A DNA stretch of 64,000 nucleotides from Streptomyces avicenniae (GCF_000719135.1 NZ_JOEK01000020.1:1-64000), one strand, 5' to 3'; shown: positions 1 to 7,864, counted from the stretch's first letter. Numbers and translations are program-made. Notes: generated from the sequence alone by a model not told the origin.

Positions 1-1
1 C

Positions 2-184
2 TACACCCGCACCTCGGAGTATCCGACGGGGGTGTACACGTTGCCGAAGTACCTGGACGAGAAGGTCGCCCGCCTCCACCTCGACGCGTTGGACGCCCGC
101 CTGACGGAACTGCGGCCTGACCAGGCGTCGTACATCGGCGTGCCGGTCGATGGTCCGTACAAGCCCGACCACTACCGCTACTGA
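2..184 (+). CDS. ahcY: Adenosylhomocysteinase, C-terminal end (partial)
   Basis: Only the last 60 codons lie in the window. The product hydrolyses S-adenosylhomocysteine to adenosine and homocysteine in the cytoplasmic methyl cycle. The sequence runs through the conserved segment [17 protein letters not shown] and ends in PYKPDHYRY. This is the invariant C-terminal tail of the family, whose Lys and Tyr reach into the neighbouring subunit to bind NAD. The 5' part is outside the window. A strong stem-loop follows 15 bases after the stop, so this gene ends its transcription unit. The identification is firm despite the short length. Confidence 0.95.
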   Translation, partial: YTRTSEYPTGVYTLPKYLDEKVARLHLDALDARLTELRPDQASYIGVPVDGPYKPDHYRY

Positions 185-198
185 CCCACCACGCCCTC

Positions 199-231
199 GT
201 GTGCCCGGCCCCACCACAAGGCCGGGCACAC
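199..231 (+). terminator. Stem-loop terminator after ahcY
   Basis: A perfect 12-bp stem (199-210 pairing with 220-231, arm GTGTGCCCGGCC) encloses a 9-base loop. It lies directly after the adenosylhomocysteinase stop and before the next gene's ribosome-binding site. There is no long U-tract, as is usual for actinomycete terminators. Confidence 0.8.
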
Positions 232-259
232 CGGACCCCTCCCAGCTCACGGAGCAGCC

Positions 260-1165
260 ATGCCGCGCGCACCCGAACCGATGACTGCTCCGCCCCCGCC
301 GAACCCCGCCGCGACGGTCCGCCGGATCAGCGTGGACGCCGGGGGAGTGACGCTGTCCGGGCTGCTCGGCGAGCCGGAGCACGCCCCCGCGCGGGCCGCC
401 GTGGTGGCGCTGCACGGCGGCGGCCTGAACGCCGGATACTTCGACGCGCGCACGGCTCCCGGCCTGTCGCTCGTGACCCTCGGCGCGAGCCTCGGATACA
501 CCGTGCTCGCCCTCGACCGCCCCGGCTACGGCGCGTCGGCGGCCCGGCTGCCCCTCGGCCAGACGCTGACGGACCAGGCCGCGACCGTGACCGGCGCGCT
601 GCGGGACTTCACGTCCCGCCACGCGACCGGCGCGGGAATCCTCCTCCTGGCGCACTCCTTCGGCGGCAAGGTCGCGATCGGCGCCGCCGCCGATCTCCCC
701 GGCGAGACGCTGCTCGGCCTGGACCTCTCCGGCATCGGCCACGCCTACCAGGACCCCCGCCACGGCCCGCCCGACCTGACCCGGCACGGGGACTGGCGGC
801 GCAACTGGGGCCCACTGCACCTGTATCCGCCTGGCACCTTCCAGGCGCGCAGCGTCCCCGTCGAGCCGATGCCCGCCCAGGAGATCGCGGACGCCGCCCG
901 CTGGCCCGCGCACTTCCGCGACCTGGCGCCACGCGTCCGGGTACCCGTCCGGCTGACCTTCGCCGAGCACGAGGCATGGTGGCGGCACGACCCGGACGCG
1001 CTCGCCGAACTGACCGCCGCCTTCGGCGCGGCGCCGCACGTCCGCGCCGAACGCCAGCCGGACGCGGGCCACAACATCAGCCTCGGCTGGGCGGCCCGCG
1101 CCTACCACCTGCGCGCGCTCGCGTTCCTTGAGGAATGCCTCGCGCCCCGCGCGATCGCGTCCTGA
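260..1165 (+). CDS. Alpha/beta hydrolase fold protein
   Basis: A 301-residue cytoplasmic alpha/beta hydrolase with no signal peptide. The oxyanion-hole segment ALHGGGLNAGYFD is near residue 53. The nucleophile elbow reads LLAHSFGGK (Ser near residue 135, a relaxed AHSFG form of GxSxG). The C-terminal catalytic His is in AGHNISLGW near residue 272. The ATG at 260 is preceded by GGAG at good spacing; a second ATG at residue 8 is less well placed. The substrate cannot be told from sequence. It stands alone between the ahcY terminator and the mobile region that starts near 1240. Confidence 0.85.
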   Translation: MPRAPEPMTAPPPPNPAATVRRISVDAGGVTLSGLLGEPEHAPARAAVVALHGGGLNAGYFDARTAPGLSLVTLGASLGYTVLALDRPGYGASAARLPLGQTLTDQAATVTGALRDFTSRHATGAGILLLAHSFGGKVAIGAAADLPGETLLGLDLSGIGHAYQDPRHGPPDLTRHGDWRRNWGPLHLYPPGTFQARSVPVEPMPAQEIADAARWPAHFRDLAPRVRVPVRLTFAEHEAWWRHDPDALAELTAAFGAAPHVRAERQPDAGHNISLGWAARAYHLRALAFLEECLAPRAIAS

Positions 1166-1247
1166 ACCCAGCGCCCGCCGCCGGTCACGTCGAGGACCGT
1201 CCCGTCGGGGAAGAAACAAAGAACCTGCACCGTTATCCGCACCTCTT

Positions 1248-1290
1248 CTCCTCGTTGATCGCGGTGTCGATCATCGCGATCAAGGAGGAG
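1248..1290 (+). promoter_or_regulatory. Large stem-loop covering the integrase ribosome-binding site
   Basis: CTCCTCGTTGATCGCG at 1248-1263 pairs with CGCGATCAAGGAGGAG at 1275-1290, 15 of 16 bases, around an 11-base loop. The right arm contains the AAGGAGGAG ribosome-binding site of the GTG start at 1293. The folded RNA would hide the start region of the decayed integrase, a typical way for mobile elements to limit expression from outside transcription. The regulatory role is inferred; the pairing is seen directly. Confidence 0.65.
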
Positions 1291-1292
1291 AA

Positions 1293-2010
1293 GTGGATCT
1301 ACGTCACGAACTGATGGAGGGTCGGGCCCAGCTGCCCCGCGCTGGTGCCGTGGTGGAAACCGGTGAGGCCCACCCTCCTTTCATCGCCATCGACGGCATC
1401 GGACGCGAGGTGGAGCCGGTCACCGCGTACCTGCGCGACCTGGCGCTGAGTGACAGCAGCCCGCTGACTGCACGTAGCTACGCCTTCGGGATGCTGCGCT
1501 GGTTCCGACTGCTGTGGCTGCTCGATGTGGCCTGGGAACGGGCGACCGAGGCGGAGACGGCCGTCCTGACCGGCTGGCTACGTACGGCCCCGAACCCGCG
1601 GCGTCGGCGGCGCAACCCGCAGTCGCCGCCTCCGGGAACGGTCAATCCGCGGACCGGGAAGCCGTACCTCAGCCCCGGGTACTCACCGACGACGATCAAC
1701 CACGCCCTGTCGGTGGTCAGCGGCTTCTACACGTTCCACGCGCACTACGGACGCGGCCCGGTGGCGAACCCGGTGCCCGCCTCGCCTCAGCGTCGCCGGG
1801 CCTTGAGCCACCTGAGCCCGCTGGCGCCCAAGCCGGTGTTGGGCCGGTCCAGTGCGCCACGCGAACATCCAGACCACCAGCCGCTATCTCGCGGTGCGGG
1901 TCGAGGAGATCTTCGACGCCCTGCTGGAGCACTACAACCAGCCGCGCCCCCAGGTGAGCTACCCGACCGGCTACGCCGCCGACGACATCGCGGCGGTGTT
2001 CGGTGCCCAA
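1293..2010 (+). pseudogene. Decayed first tyrosine recombinase (TnpA-like) of an older two-integrase element
   Basis: It starts at GTG 1293 after AAGGAGGAG. The N-terminal arm-binding/SAM-like domain is intact and parallels the integrase encoded at 5255-6496: YLRDLAL..LTARSYAFGMLRWFRLLW, then VNPRTGKPYLSPGY and VANPVP. Near 1800-1850 the frame changes and about 180 residues corresponding to the catalytic core (Arg box and HxxR box) are missing. The other frame resumes with HANIQTTSRYLA, which carries the nucleophile Tyr, and ends in YAADDIAAVFGAQ, matching the relative's YNPEALDVLFGRSS. Without the core it cannot be active. It is the left half of an older element with the same orientation as the remnant at 6579-6818. 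Confidence 0.8.
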
Positions 2011-2279
2011 GACCGCCGCGAGCCCCACCACCGGCGTCAGCCGCCGCCACGGCCCGATCGCCGAGGGCCTGGACTACCCCAGCCGCTTCGTCGGCGGCCC
2101 GATGGCGCCACTACCAGGAGCACCTGGAGCACCGGCGCCAGATCCGTCCCACCGACGAATACCGGGACACCACCTCCGACGAGTGGACGGAGTTCGAGGA
2201 GCACTTCGACCGCCGCAAGGTCGAGCTCGGCTCCTGCGCCCGCCCCTACGGCACCCCCTGCCAGCACGAGCACGCCTGC
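2003..2279 (+). pseudogene. Remnant of second tyrosine recombinase (TnpB-like), part before the insertion
   Basis: A GTG at 2003 overlaps the end of the preceding integrase remnant, as the intact pair does by 4 bases. About 25 codons follow. Then the frame shifts and most of the gene is missing, leaving only the C-terminal region: RQIRPTDEYRDTTSDEWTEF, HFDRRKVELGSCARPYGTPC and HEHAC ending at 2279. This parallels the tail of the 836-residue integrase at 2748-5258 residue by residue. The coding sequence stops exactly at the mobile-element boundary and resumes in frame at 6579. Confidence 0.8.
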
Positions 2280-2289
2280 TTCTCTGAAC

Positions 2290-2526
2290 TTACTGCCGAA
2301 CCTTGCTCGTAGCCACGATGTCGATGGCGACTCGGAGTGGTGTTTCCGCATGTCCCAGTAGTGCCCGGGTGATTGCGATCGCCTGGATGATGCTCATGCC
2401 GCGCTCGGCAAGGAGGGTCTGAACGGCTTCCATTCCGTCGCTCTGCAGGACTGGTCGGGACTCCTCGACCAAGGCGGTCCAGCATGCGGCCTGCTCGGGG
2501 CTTATCCCGATGACGTGGTCAAACAC
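2290..2526 (-). CDS. Small hypothetical protein at element edge
   Basis: 78 residues, start GTG at 2526 preceded by a good GGAAGGAA site; the stop lies only 10 bases from the element's left boundary. The sequence (FDHVIGISPEQAACW, then LLAERGMSIIQAIAIT) is predicted helical and non-membrane, with no recognisable catalytic or DNA-binding motif. It is the last gene in the element's direction of transcription, 37 bases after the 64-residue gene. It could be a cargo gene or an accessory transposition protein. I do not recognise the family. Confidence 0.55.
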   Translation of the reverse strand: MFDHVIGISPEQAACWTALVEESRPVLQSDGMEAVQTLLAERGMSIIQAIAITRALLGHAETPLRVAIDIVATSKVRQ

Positions 2527-2563
2527 GACTGCTTCCTTCCCGTGCTGAGCCGATGGGTTGTGC

Positions 2564-2758
2564 TCACATCATCTCGGAGCTGACTGCCGCGCTCAGGGCA
2601 TTCACGGCGTCATCGTATTGATAGCGGTCGAAATGGAATGGGCCGAATCCCGAATAGTCGCGTGTCTGGCGGTGGGGTTGCTCGAAGGAGTCCCAGATCA
2701 CGAGCGGGCCGCCGTCGCCACGGTGCTGGCAGTCGAACCGGATGTCATTACTGGTCAT
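2564..2758 (-). CDS. Small protein coupled to recombinase B (position of TnpC)
   Basis: 64 residues, ATG at 2758, starting 9 bases inside the end of recombinase B, so translation is probably coupled. The sequence is polar and aromatic-rich (SGFGPFHFDRYQYDDAVNAL) without a visible helix-turn-helix or coiled coil. In Tn554 the third gene, tnpC, encodes a small protein that affects orientation and efficiency of transposition. This gene has the same position but is shorter and shows no similarity that I can recognise, so the functional parallel is only positional. Confidence 0.55.
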   Translation of the reverse strand: MTSNDIRFDCQHRGDGGPLVIWDSFEQPHRQTRDYSGFGPFHFDRYQYDDAVNALSAAVSSEMM

Positions 2759-5258
2759 CCAGTGATTGTGTCAGCGAAGCCGTTCCCCCCGCCTGGGTGG
2801 ATTGAGCTGCGGTTATGCGCGGCATGCCGAGGTCGATCGCCGTACCGTCGGAAGCTCGTCGGTTCATCTGAGCAAGCTTGTCTTCGGCGCCAGCCAGGCT
2901 GACCCTGAGCCCTTCGACCTCCCCGAGCCAGCCCTCGCGCTCGGCCTCGGTGATGCGGGCGACGAGGTTGTCGCGGATCTCCTGCAACCGGCCGCGCTGG
3001 GCCGGGTCCGGCCGGAGAAGCGAGCAACGAACGCAAGCGTGTTCATGAACACAAGGGCTTGAAAAGGCGCGACCGCAGGTGCCGATGGAGACCTTGCGCT
3101 TCTCGAAGTGCGCGAGGAAGGCGTCCCATTCCTCCTCGGTGGGGGTCCGATACTCTTCGCTGGGCCGGACAGTCCTGCGGCGGGCGATGAAGGCGCGGTG
3201 AGCCTCGATGGTCTCGGCCGGGTAAATCGCCTTGTAGCCCATCGTCGTGTCAAGACTCTGATGCCCGCAGAGCACTTGCGCGATGTGCGGTGGCAGGCCG
3301 TTCATGATGGCTTCGGTCACGAAGATCCTGCGAAAGTCGTGCGGGGAGAAGACGAGCGGTTCGCCGCCGGCATCGGTCAGGCCTGTGGTGGCCAGCGCGT
3401 TGATCAGAAGCTTGCGGAGCGCGGTCGGAGTGAAAGCGCGGTGTTCGGTGCCGATAGTGCGTTGGAACAGCAGCGGCATCGGCGGGTTCCAGACCCGCTC
3501 GTGGACGTCGTAGGAGGTCACCAGCGGGATCGCGCGGCTGCTTCCTCGCAGGCGGCGGATGATGGTGGAAAGGATGTCCGCCAGTTCCGGGCTGATCAGC
3601 AGGAGCCGTTCGCTGTCGGTCTTGGAGGGGGCGACCTGCAGCAGGGGCACGACTTCGCCGGTGCTTGGGAGCCGGTATTCGGTGATGCTGTGGTGGGTCA
3701 GCTCCAGGAGTTCCTCGTTGCGGATGCCGGTCAGGCGCAGGACCTCGATCGCGGCGAAGGCCCAGAAGGCTTCGGTCTCTTCGTGGGTGAGGTTCCGCCG
3801 CCGCCCGGTCGAGGTCTCCTCGGCCCAGATCAGGTGCCCGGCGGCCTTGGGCGCGTCGGCTCTGCGCAAGGCCCCGGCAGTGTCGGGAATCAGATCCCCG
3901 GGCCGGGTGTGTTCGGCGGCAGCCAGTAGTTCGGCTGCGGCGTGGCGCCTGCGGTCGGCGGTGTCGGTCAGCACCGGCAGGACGGCAAGCCGTTCGCGGG
4001 TGCGCTGGTCCATCCGGGCCTTGCGATGTTTGCGGTCCTTGGCCTTGCTGATCTCCTCGCCGCTGATCGGGCAGGGCACCACCCACGGCGCCCAGCGGGC
4101 CGGCTCTTCAGCAGCCCAATGGGCGATGTCCAGATAGAAGGAGCGGACGCGGATGAGCTCGTCCTTGGCGTTCAGCCGGGGGCTGGCGATCTCGACGGCG
4201 GTGCCGTCCGGACCGATCGTGGTGCGCTTCTTGGTGGCGATGTCCGTCTTCCAGGCCCGGGCCAGTGCCGGTGGCAGCCGCAGGGAGTCGATGCCCGGGG
4301 AGAGCGCTTCGATCCGGGTCCAGAACAGCCCGGCCAGTGTCCGCGACACCGCGTCCAGGCTGGTGTAGTCCAACGACGGTTGCCGTTCGCGCAGGTAGTC
4401 CACGATCAGGTCGCGGACCCGGCGGCACTGGATCGGATAGCGATCCACGAGTTCTTCGATACTCAGCCGGCCGGCGGCAAGCCCGAACGCTCGGATCGTG
4501 GCCGGGGCGTCCTCAGGGAAGACACCCAAGGCTCGCAGCCGAAGGTAGAAGTCGACTTTGCGCTGACCCCCGCGGACATGGACCCGACGCAGGGTGTCGA
4601 CCAGCTCCACGCAGTCGCCGACGGTGATGTCAGCGATCGGACCGCCCTTGCAGGCCAGGAGCATCGCAATCCGAGTCGCCGCGATGGTGACTTCTCCTCG
4701 GGCGCTGACCGGTCCGGACTCGGCCAGCTGTACCAGCCGTGCGAACCCTTCGGGGTCGCGGACCTCGGCCATGACCGGAGCCAGGTGCTTGTGGGTGCGG
4801 GTGAGCATCCAGGCCAGGTCGGGACGGATGACGTCGCCGCAGGCCAGCATCAGCAGCCCGGAGGTCAGGTCAACGCGCTCATACGACGGTGACGGCCCAC
4901 TCTGGCGCAAGAATCTCAGCGGGAGATCCGTCCAGTTCGCGCCGGGGATGTCCTCAGCGCAGCTGGCCTTCCACCGCTGCTGCCAGGTATCCCCGGGGAG
5001 GCTGGACAGCCAGTGCAGAATTTTGGTGACCCCGCGCCGTCGCCCGGCCCGGGTGGCGTTGGCCGCTGGCAAGAACGGTGGCGCCGTCAGCCGCCGCAGC
5101 ACCTCGTCCGACGACTGCGCTGTCGTCGGCCACCATGCTTCTGCGGAGCGGGGCGGGAACCGTTCCCTCAGTACGTTGTTCCGTGCTCGGGCCTGTTCGA
5201 CTGTTGCATTCGCGGTCTGCAGTTGTCGGCGGGTCGAGTGTTTCGTGGTGGTGGTCAT
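2748..5258 (-). CDS. Large tyrosine recombinase B (TnpB-like)
   Basis: 836 residues, ATG at 5258 overlapping the stop of recombinase A by 4 bases. The long N-terminal region (about 480 residues) precedes the catalytic domain: Arg in LTGIRNEELLELT near residue 509, HDFRR box near 638, GHQSLDTTMGYKAIYP with the nucleophile Tyr near 670. A C-terminal extension holds a Cys/His cluster, TCGRAFSSPC followed by HEHACVRC at about 738-745, reminiscent of a metal-binding knuckle, and a helical tail. All catalytic residues needed for strand exchange are present. The 14 codons for the Cys/His motif (3024-3065) end mostly in A or T, unlike the rest of the gene. Confidence 0.9.
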   Translation of the reverse strand: MTTTTKHSTRRQLQTANATVEQARARNNVLRERFPPRSAEAWWPTTAQSSDEVLRRLTAPPFLPAANATRAGRRRGVTKILHWLSSLPGDTWQQRWKASCAEDIPGANWTDLPLRFLRQSGPSPSYERVDLTSGLLMLACGDVIRPDLAWMLTRTHKHLAPVMAEVRDPEGFARLVQLAESGPVSARGEVTIAATRIAMLLACKGGPIADITVGDCVELVDTLRRVHVRGGQRKVDFYLRLRALGVFPEDAPATIRAFGLAAGRLSIEELVDRYPIQCRRVRDLIVDYLRERQPSLDYTSLDAVSRTLAGLFWTRIEALSPGIDSLRLPPALARAWKTDIATKKRTTIGPDGTAVEIASPRLNAKDELIRVRSFYLDIAHWAAEEPARWAPWVVPCPISGEEISKAKDRKHRKARMDQRTRERLAVLPVLTDTADRRRHAAAELLAAAEHTRPGDLIPDTAGALRRADAPKAAGHLIWAEETSTGRRRNLTHEETEAFWAFAAIEVLRLTGIRNEELLELTHHSITEYRLPSTGEVVPLLQVAPSKTDSERLLLISPELADILSTIIRRLRGSSRAIPLVTSYDVHERVWNPPMPLLFQRTIGTEHRAFTPTALRKLLINALATTGLTDAGGEPLVFSPHDFRRIFVTEAIMNGLPPHIAQVLCGHQSLDTTMGYKAIYPAETIEAHRAFIARRRTVRPSEEYRTPTEEEWDAFLAHFEKRKVSIGTCGRAFSSPCVHEHACVRCSLLRPDPAQRGRLQEIRDNLVARITEAEREGWLGEVEGLRVSLAGAEDKLAQMNRRASDGTAIDLGMPRITAAQSTQAGGTASLTQSLDDQ

Positions 5259-6496
5259 GAAGACCGCCCGAACAGCACGTCCAAGGCTTCCGGGTTGTAG
5301 CCGGGTGCGGGAGGCGGCGGCACCGGTTCGGTGTGCCGGTCTGCCTGTCGGGCGTGGTGGGCCAGCACCTCGGCCACGACCTCGTCCTGGCGCGGCGCGA
5401 GGTAGATCTCGGTCGTGGTCAGATGCGCGTGTCCGAGGACCCACTGCACGTCGGTCAGCGTCAGCGCCGGGTCGCGCACCATGCGGGCGGCGGCGCTGTG
5501 GCGAAGGTCGTGAAGGGTCCAGTCCGCGCCGAAGGTTGCGTTTACCCGCTCGAACATGCGGTGGGCGCCGTGGTAGGTCAGCGGCTGAGACGGACGTCGT
5601 AGCGTCCACCACACGGGCTGCGTCCGGCCCCTCGGCACCAGCCCGTGCAGCTCCTGCTGGTAGAGCCGCAGCCATACGAACGCATCTGCCGAGGCCGGCA
5701 CCTGCTGCCGTGCTCGGGAGCCCTTCCGCACAACGCTGATCAGCTGCTGCCCTGGGTCGACGTCGCACTGCCGGACGCCGATCAGCTCCGAGGCCCGGAC
5801 TCCGCTGGAGATCCAAAACGCGATCATTGCCCGGTCCCGGTTCGACCGCAGCGCCGCGAACAGCGAGTTGAACCACTCGTCCGGGATCGAGCGCGGAATC
5901 CGGCGCGGAACCGTGGGCCGGTAGCGGCCGGTCCGCTCTGGCGCCCAGGCGTCCATCGGGTTGTGGTGGGCGTGTGCGCGGCCGGAACGACGAGCCAGGT
6001 CCAGCGGGAACGGGTTGAGCAACGGCCCGGATCCGGCATCGCGGTGCAGGTCGTAGAACTTGCGCAGCACCGTCTCGCTGTGGGCGACGGTCGACGGGGC
6101 ATAGCCGAGCCCAGGGCTCGTCTTCCCGGTTACGGGGTTCGGGGTGCCGATGGTGCGGGCTGGCCGCCGCTTGGCCGCGGTTGCTCGCGGCTTGACCGTC
6201 AGCTGGATCCAGCAGCTGAAATCCCGAGCGTCCACGCGTGTCGCTCGATCCCACGGCACTTCGACCGCGTGCAGGAACCGCCACCAGCGCAGCAGGTCCA
6301 TGCCGTAGGAACGGACGGTTGCCGCCGCCCTCCCGGCTGCGAGCAGTTCCTGGAAGAACACCGCGACTGGCGCCACGACCGCGCCGTCGGCGTCGACGAG
6401 CCGGTAGGGCTCGTACCGGTCGCCGGTCTCCACCACCCGACCCCACCGAGGAAGGGCCAACCTCGACAGATCCCGCTCGGGCACACGATCGTTCAT
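5255..6496 (-). CDS. Tyrosine recombinase A (TnpA-like)
   Basis: 413 residues from ATG 6496 (a GTG one codon upstream is also possible; neither has an obvious ribosome-binding site). An N-terminal SAM-like core-binding domain (TVRSYGMDLLRWWRFL) is followed by the catalytic domain: Arg I in SSGVRASELIGV near residue 232, HDLRHS near 330, GHAHLTTTEIYLAP with the nucleophile Tyr near 363. It acts with recombinase B in the cut-and-join steps of element movement, by analogy with Tn554 TnpA and TnpB. It is the promoter-proximal gene, so the element's promoter should lie in 6500-6578. Confidence 0.9.
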   Translation of the reverse strand: MNDRVPERDLSRLALPRWGRVVETGDRYEPYRLVDADGAVVAPVAVFFQELLAAGRAAATVRSYGMDLLRWWRFLHAVEVPWDRATRVDARDFSCWIQLTVKPRATAAKRRPARTIGTPNPVTGKTSPGLGYAPSTVAHSETVLRKFYDLHRDAGSGPLLNPFPLDLARRSGRAHAHHNPMDAWAPERTGRYRPTVPRRIPRSIPDEWFNSLFAALRSNRDRAMIAFWISSGVRASELIGVRQCDVDPGQQLISVVRKGSRARQQVPASADAFVWLRLYQQELHGLVPRGRTQPVWWTLRRPSQPLTYHGAHRMFERVNATFGADWTLHDLRHSAAARMVRDPALTLTDVQWVLGHAHLTTTEIYLAPRQDEVVAEVLAHHARQADRHTEPVPPPPAPGYNPEALDVLFGRSS

Positions 6497-6537
6497 CACG
6501 ACCGCAGACCGTACTGGGCCGCAACCTCACCTGTGCC

Positions 6538-6568
6538 CTGAACTGCACAATCAACCTGGTTCGTTCAG
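6538..6568. repeat. Inverted repeat in the element's right end
   Basis: CTGAAC at 6538-6543 is repeated inverted as GTTCAG at 6563-6568, 10 bases from the element's right boundary at 6578. The same CTGAAC occurs at 2284-2289, 4 bases inside the left boundary, in inverted orientation to the outer right copy. These are candidates for recombinase recognition arms next to the crossover site, or for the operator of the recombinase operon. Confidence 0.4.
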
Positions 6569-6578
6569 TCAACGGGGC

Positions 6579-6818
6579 ATCCGCTGCCCGATGCTCCACG
6601 TCAATCCCAAGATGCTCGCCCGGCTCTCCGAGCTCGAAGCCGACCTCCTGCAACGCAGGACGCAGGCCGAGGCCGAAGGCTGGATCGGTGAGATCGAGGG
6701 CATCGACCTCACCCTCACTTTCCTCCGCGCGAAGCGCGACGAGACCCAACGCCGAGCCCAGCGACCAGCCGTCCACCTCGGCATCCCTGCACGCCGCCGT
6801 CCCCAGGAGTCCGAATGA
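6579..6818 (+). pseudogene. C-terminal tail of the interrupted TnpB-like recombinase
   Basis: 80 codons including the stop, open from the element boundary and beginning ATC CGC TGC CCG, i.e. IRCPMLHVNPKMLARL. It continues the HEHAC that ends at 2279 in the same frame. The helical tail (GWIGEIEGIDLTLTFL, then LGIPARRRP) parallels the end of recombinase B (GWLGEVEGLRVSLAG, LGMPRI). It has no start codon of its own at the boundary; an internal ATG at 6591 exists but a separate role is unlikely. It marks the right part of the older, decayed element. Confidence 0.8.
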
Positions 6819-6853
6819 CCCTCCCAGGGCCAATGCCTGGAAGCGACCAGCCG

Positions 6854-7672
6854 TCACCGAAGGATGACGTTCACGCCTCGTTCCTCGAAGATCTCCAGGA
6901 GGAGGTCGAACAGCACAAGCTCGCGGTCACCGGCGGGCACGCGCTCTACCAACCGTTCCCGAGCCTCGGCCGAGGAATCCCAGTGCAAGGTGAATGGAGC
7001 AGTGGCGCCCCACCCGCCGCAAAGGCAGTCGTCCAGAGCGGCAAGGTTCCAGCCGAAGTATCCGCCGGGTCCGTTGATGGCCTCACCGATTGCACAGTAG
7101 AAGCTGTCTTCGCCGACCATGTGCCGGCCGTCCAAGGCGAACACCTGGCCTGCAGGCGCATCGGGCTTCCCCTGGCGTTGGTACTCCCGGGACCACAGGG
7201 CTACCGACAGCCACGCGTGTCGATCCTCGGGTGCGAGTTCGTGCCACATGCCGGTGCGGTCCAGTTGACCCGTGCGGACCAGATCCCACGCTCGTTCCGC
7301 TCCGGGCAGGGCGTTCTCGCACCGCAGCGTCACTGTGACGTCCACGAGGCCGGTTCCAAGGGCGGAAGGCTTGGCGTCGAGGACGGTGACCTCGTTGACG
7401 AAGTAGGACCCCATGGTGGCACCGTCGCCGTCGAGAAGGGCGAGCCATGCGTTCCCCGCCATGGCGCGACGACCACCGACATGATCGAGGCTCTTCAGTA
7501 GGCCACCCTGCGGGAGACACCCTTCGAGGTGCACTCGGCGTGCGCCCTCCTCGTCCGGCAGAGGGGTGAAGAGCCCCTCGGCCTCGTGAGTAAAGCCCCA
7601 GAAGTCACTGTCGTCCTCGTCCGAGGTCAGCGCGTACTTCTGCCCCTCGCTGGCCCGCCCTGATGTTCGCAT
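6854..7672 (-). CDS. Barstar-like protein with extra N-terminal domain
   Basis: 272 residues from ATG 7672; an in-frame GTG upstream would add 11 residues. The last ~90 residues match the barstar (barnase inhibitor) family: VGEDSFYCAIGEAING, GYFGWNLAALDDCLCGG, then ATAPFTLHW and a final helix. Barstar blocks a barnase-type RNase by covering its active site. Residues 1-175 form another domain (FWGFTHEAEGLF, GSYFVNEVTVLDAKPS) of unknown role, common in actinomycete barstar proteins. No barnase-like toxin gene is adjacent, so this is an orphan immunity-type protein beside the mobile region. It may protect against a toxin encoded elsewhere. Confidence 0.75.
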   Translation of the reverse strand: MRTSGRASEGQKYALTSDEDDSDFWGFTHEAEGLFTPLPDEEGARRVHLEGCLPQGGLLKSLDHVGGRRAMAGNAWLALLDGDGATMGSYFVNEVTVLDAKPSALGTGLVDVTVTLRCENALPGAERAWDLVRTGQLDRTGMWHELAPEDRHAWLSVALWSREYQRQGKPDAPAGQVFALDGRHMVGEDSFYCAIGEAINGPGGYFGWNLAALDDCLCGGWGATAPFTLHWDSSAEARERLVERVPAGDRELVLFDLLLEIFEERGVNVILR

Positions 7673-7864
7673 CGCACCCCCAAGGAGAGCGCTGATCTTA
7701 CCGACGCCCGACAACTCACCGGGCAGTCGTCGGCGCTGTCCCCACCCCGTCTGTCTCGGAGGCCCATTGACGAGCCACATAGCCCCGTTCACCCCTGAGA
7801 GTGAAGTGCAGAGAAGCACGTCGGCGGCGAAGATGCCCGCGGTGTGTCGGGTGGGCGGCATGGC

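Larger units (their letters stand above)
2280..6578. mobile_element. Tn554-like element with paired tyrosine recombinases, inserted in an older relative
   Basis: This 4.3-kb element carries four - strand genes: recombinase A (5255-6496), recombinase B (2748-5258) and small genes at 2564-2758 and 2290-2526. Two overlapping large tyrosine recombinases plus small genes is the Tn554-family plan. The boundaries are defined by the disrupted host gene: joining 2279 to 6579 restores an in-frame HEHAC-IRCPM motif and an integrase tail to the stop at 6818. There is a 2-base ambiguity because both junctions read GC. No target duplication longer than that is seen. Ends are asymmetric; only a short inverted CTGAAC (2284-2289) / GTTCAG (6563-6568) is shared. 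No resistance gene is present. Confidence 0.82.

Noticed and set aside
2280..6578. Interpretation as an integrative conjugative element or prophage
   Set aside because: Only recombinases and two small genes are present. There are no transfer, replication or phage genes between the boundaries.
6591..6818. Independent small gene starting at ATG 6591
   Set aside because: The open frame extends upstream to the element boundary and continues the HEHAC motif in frame. It is the severed tail of an integrase, with no ribosome-binding site of its own.
2748..6857. A single 1369-codon open frame spanning the whole - strand recombinase region
   Set aside because: Its first 533 codons are an Arg/Pro-rich shadow of recombinase A in another frame. 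The real gene starts at 5258, where an ATGA overlap with the upstream stop is found.
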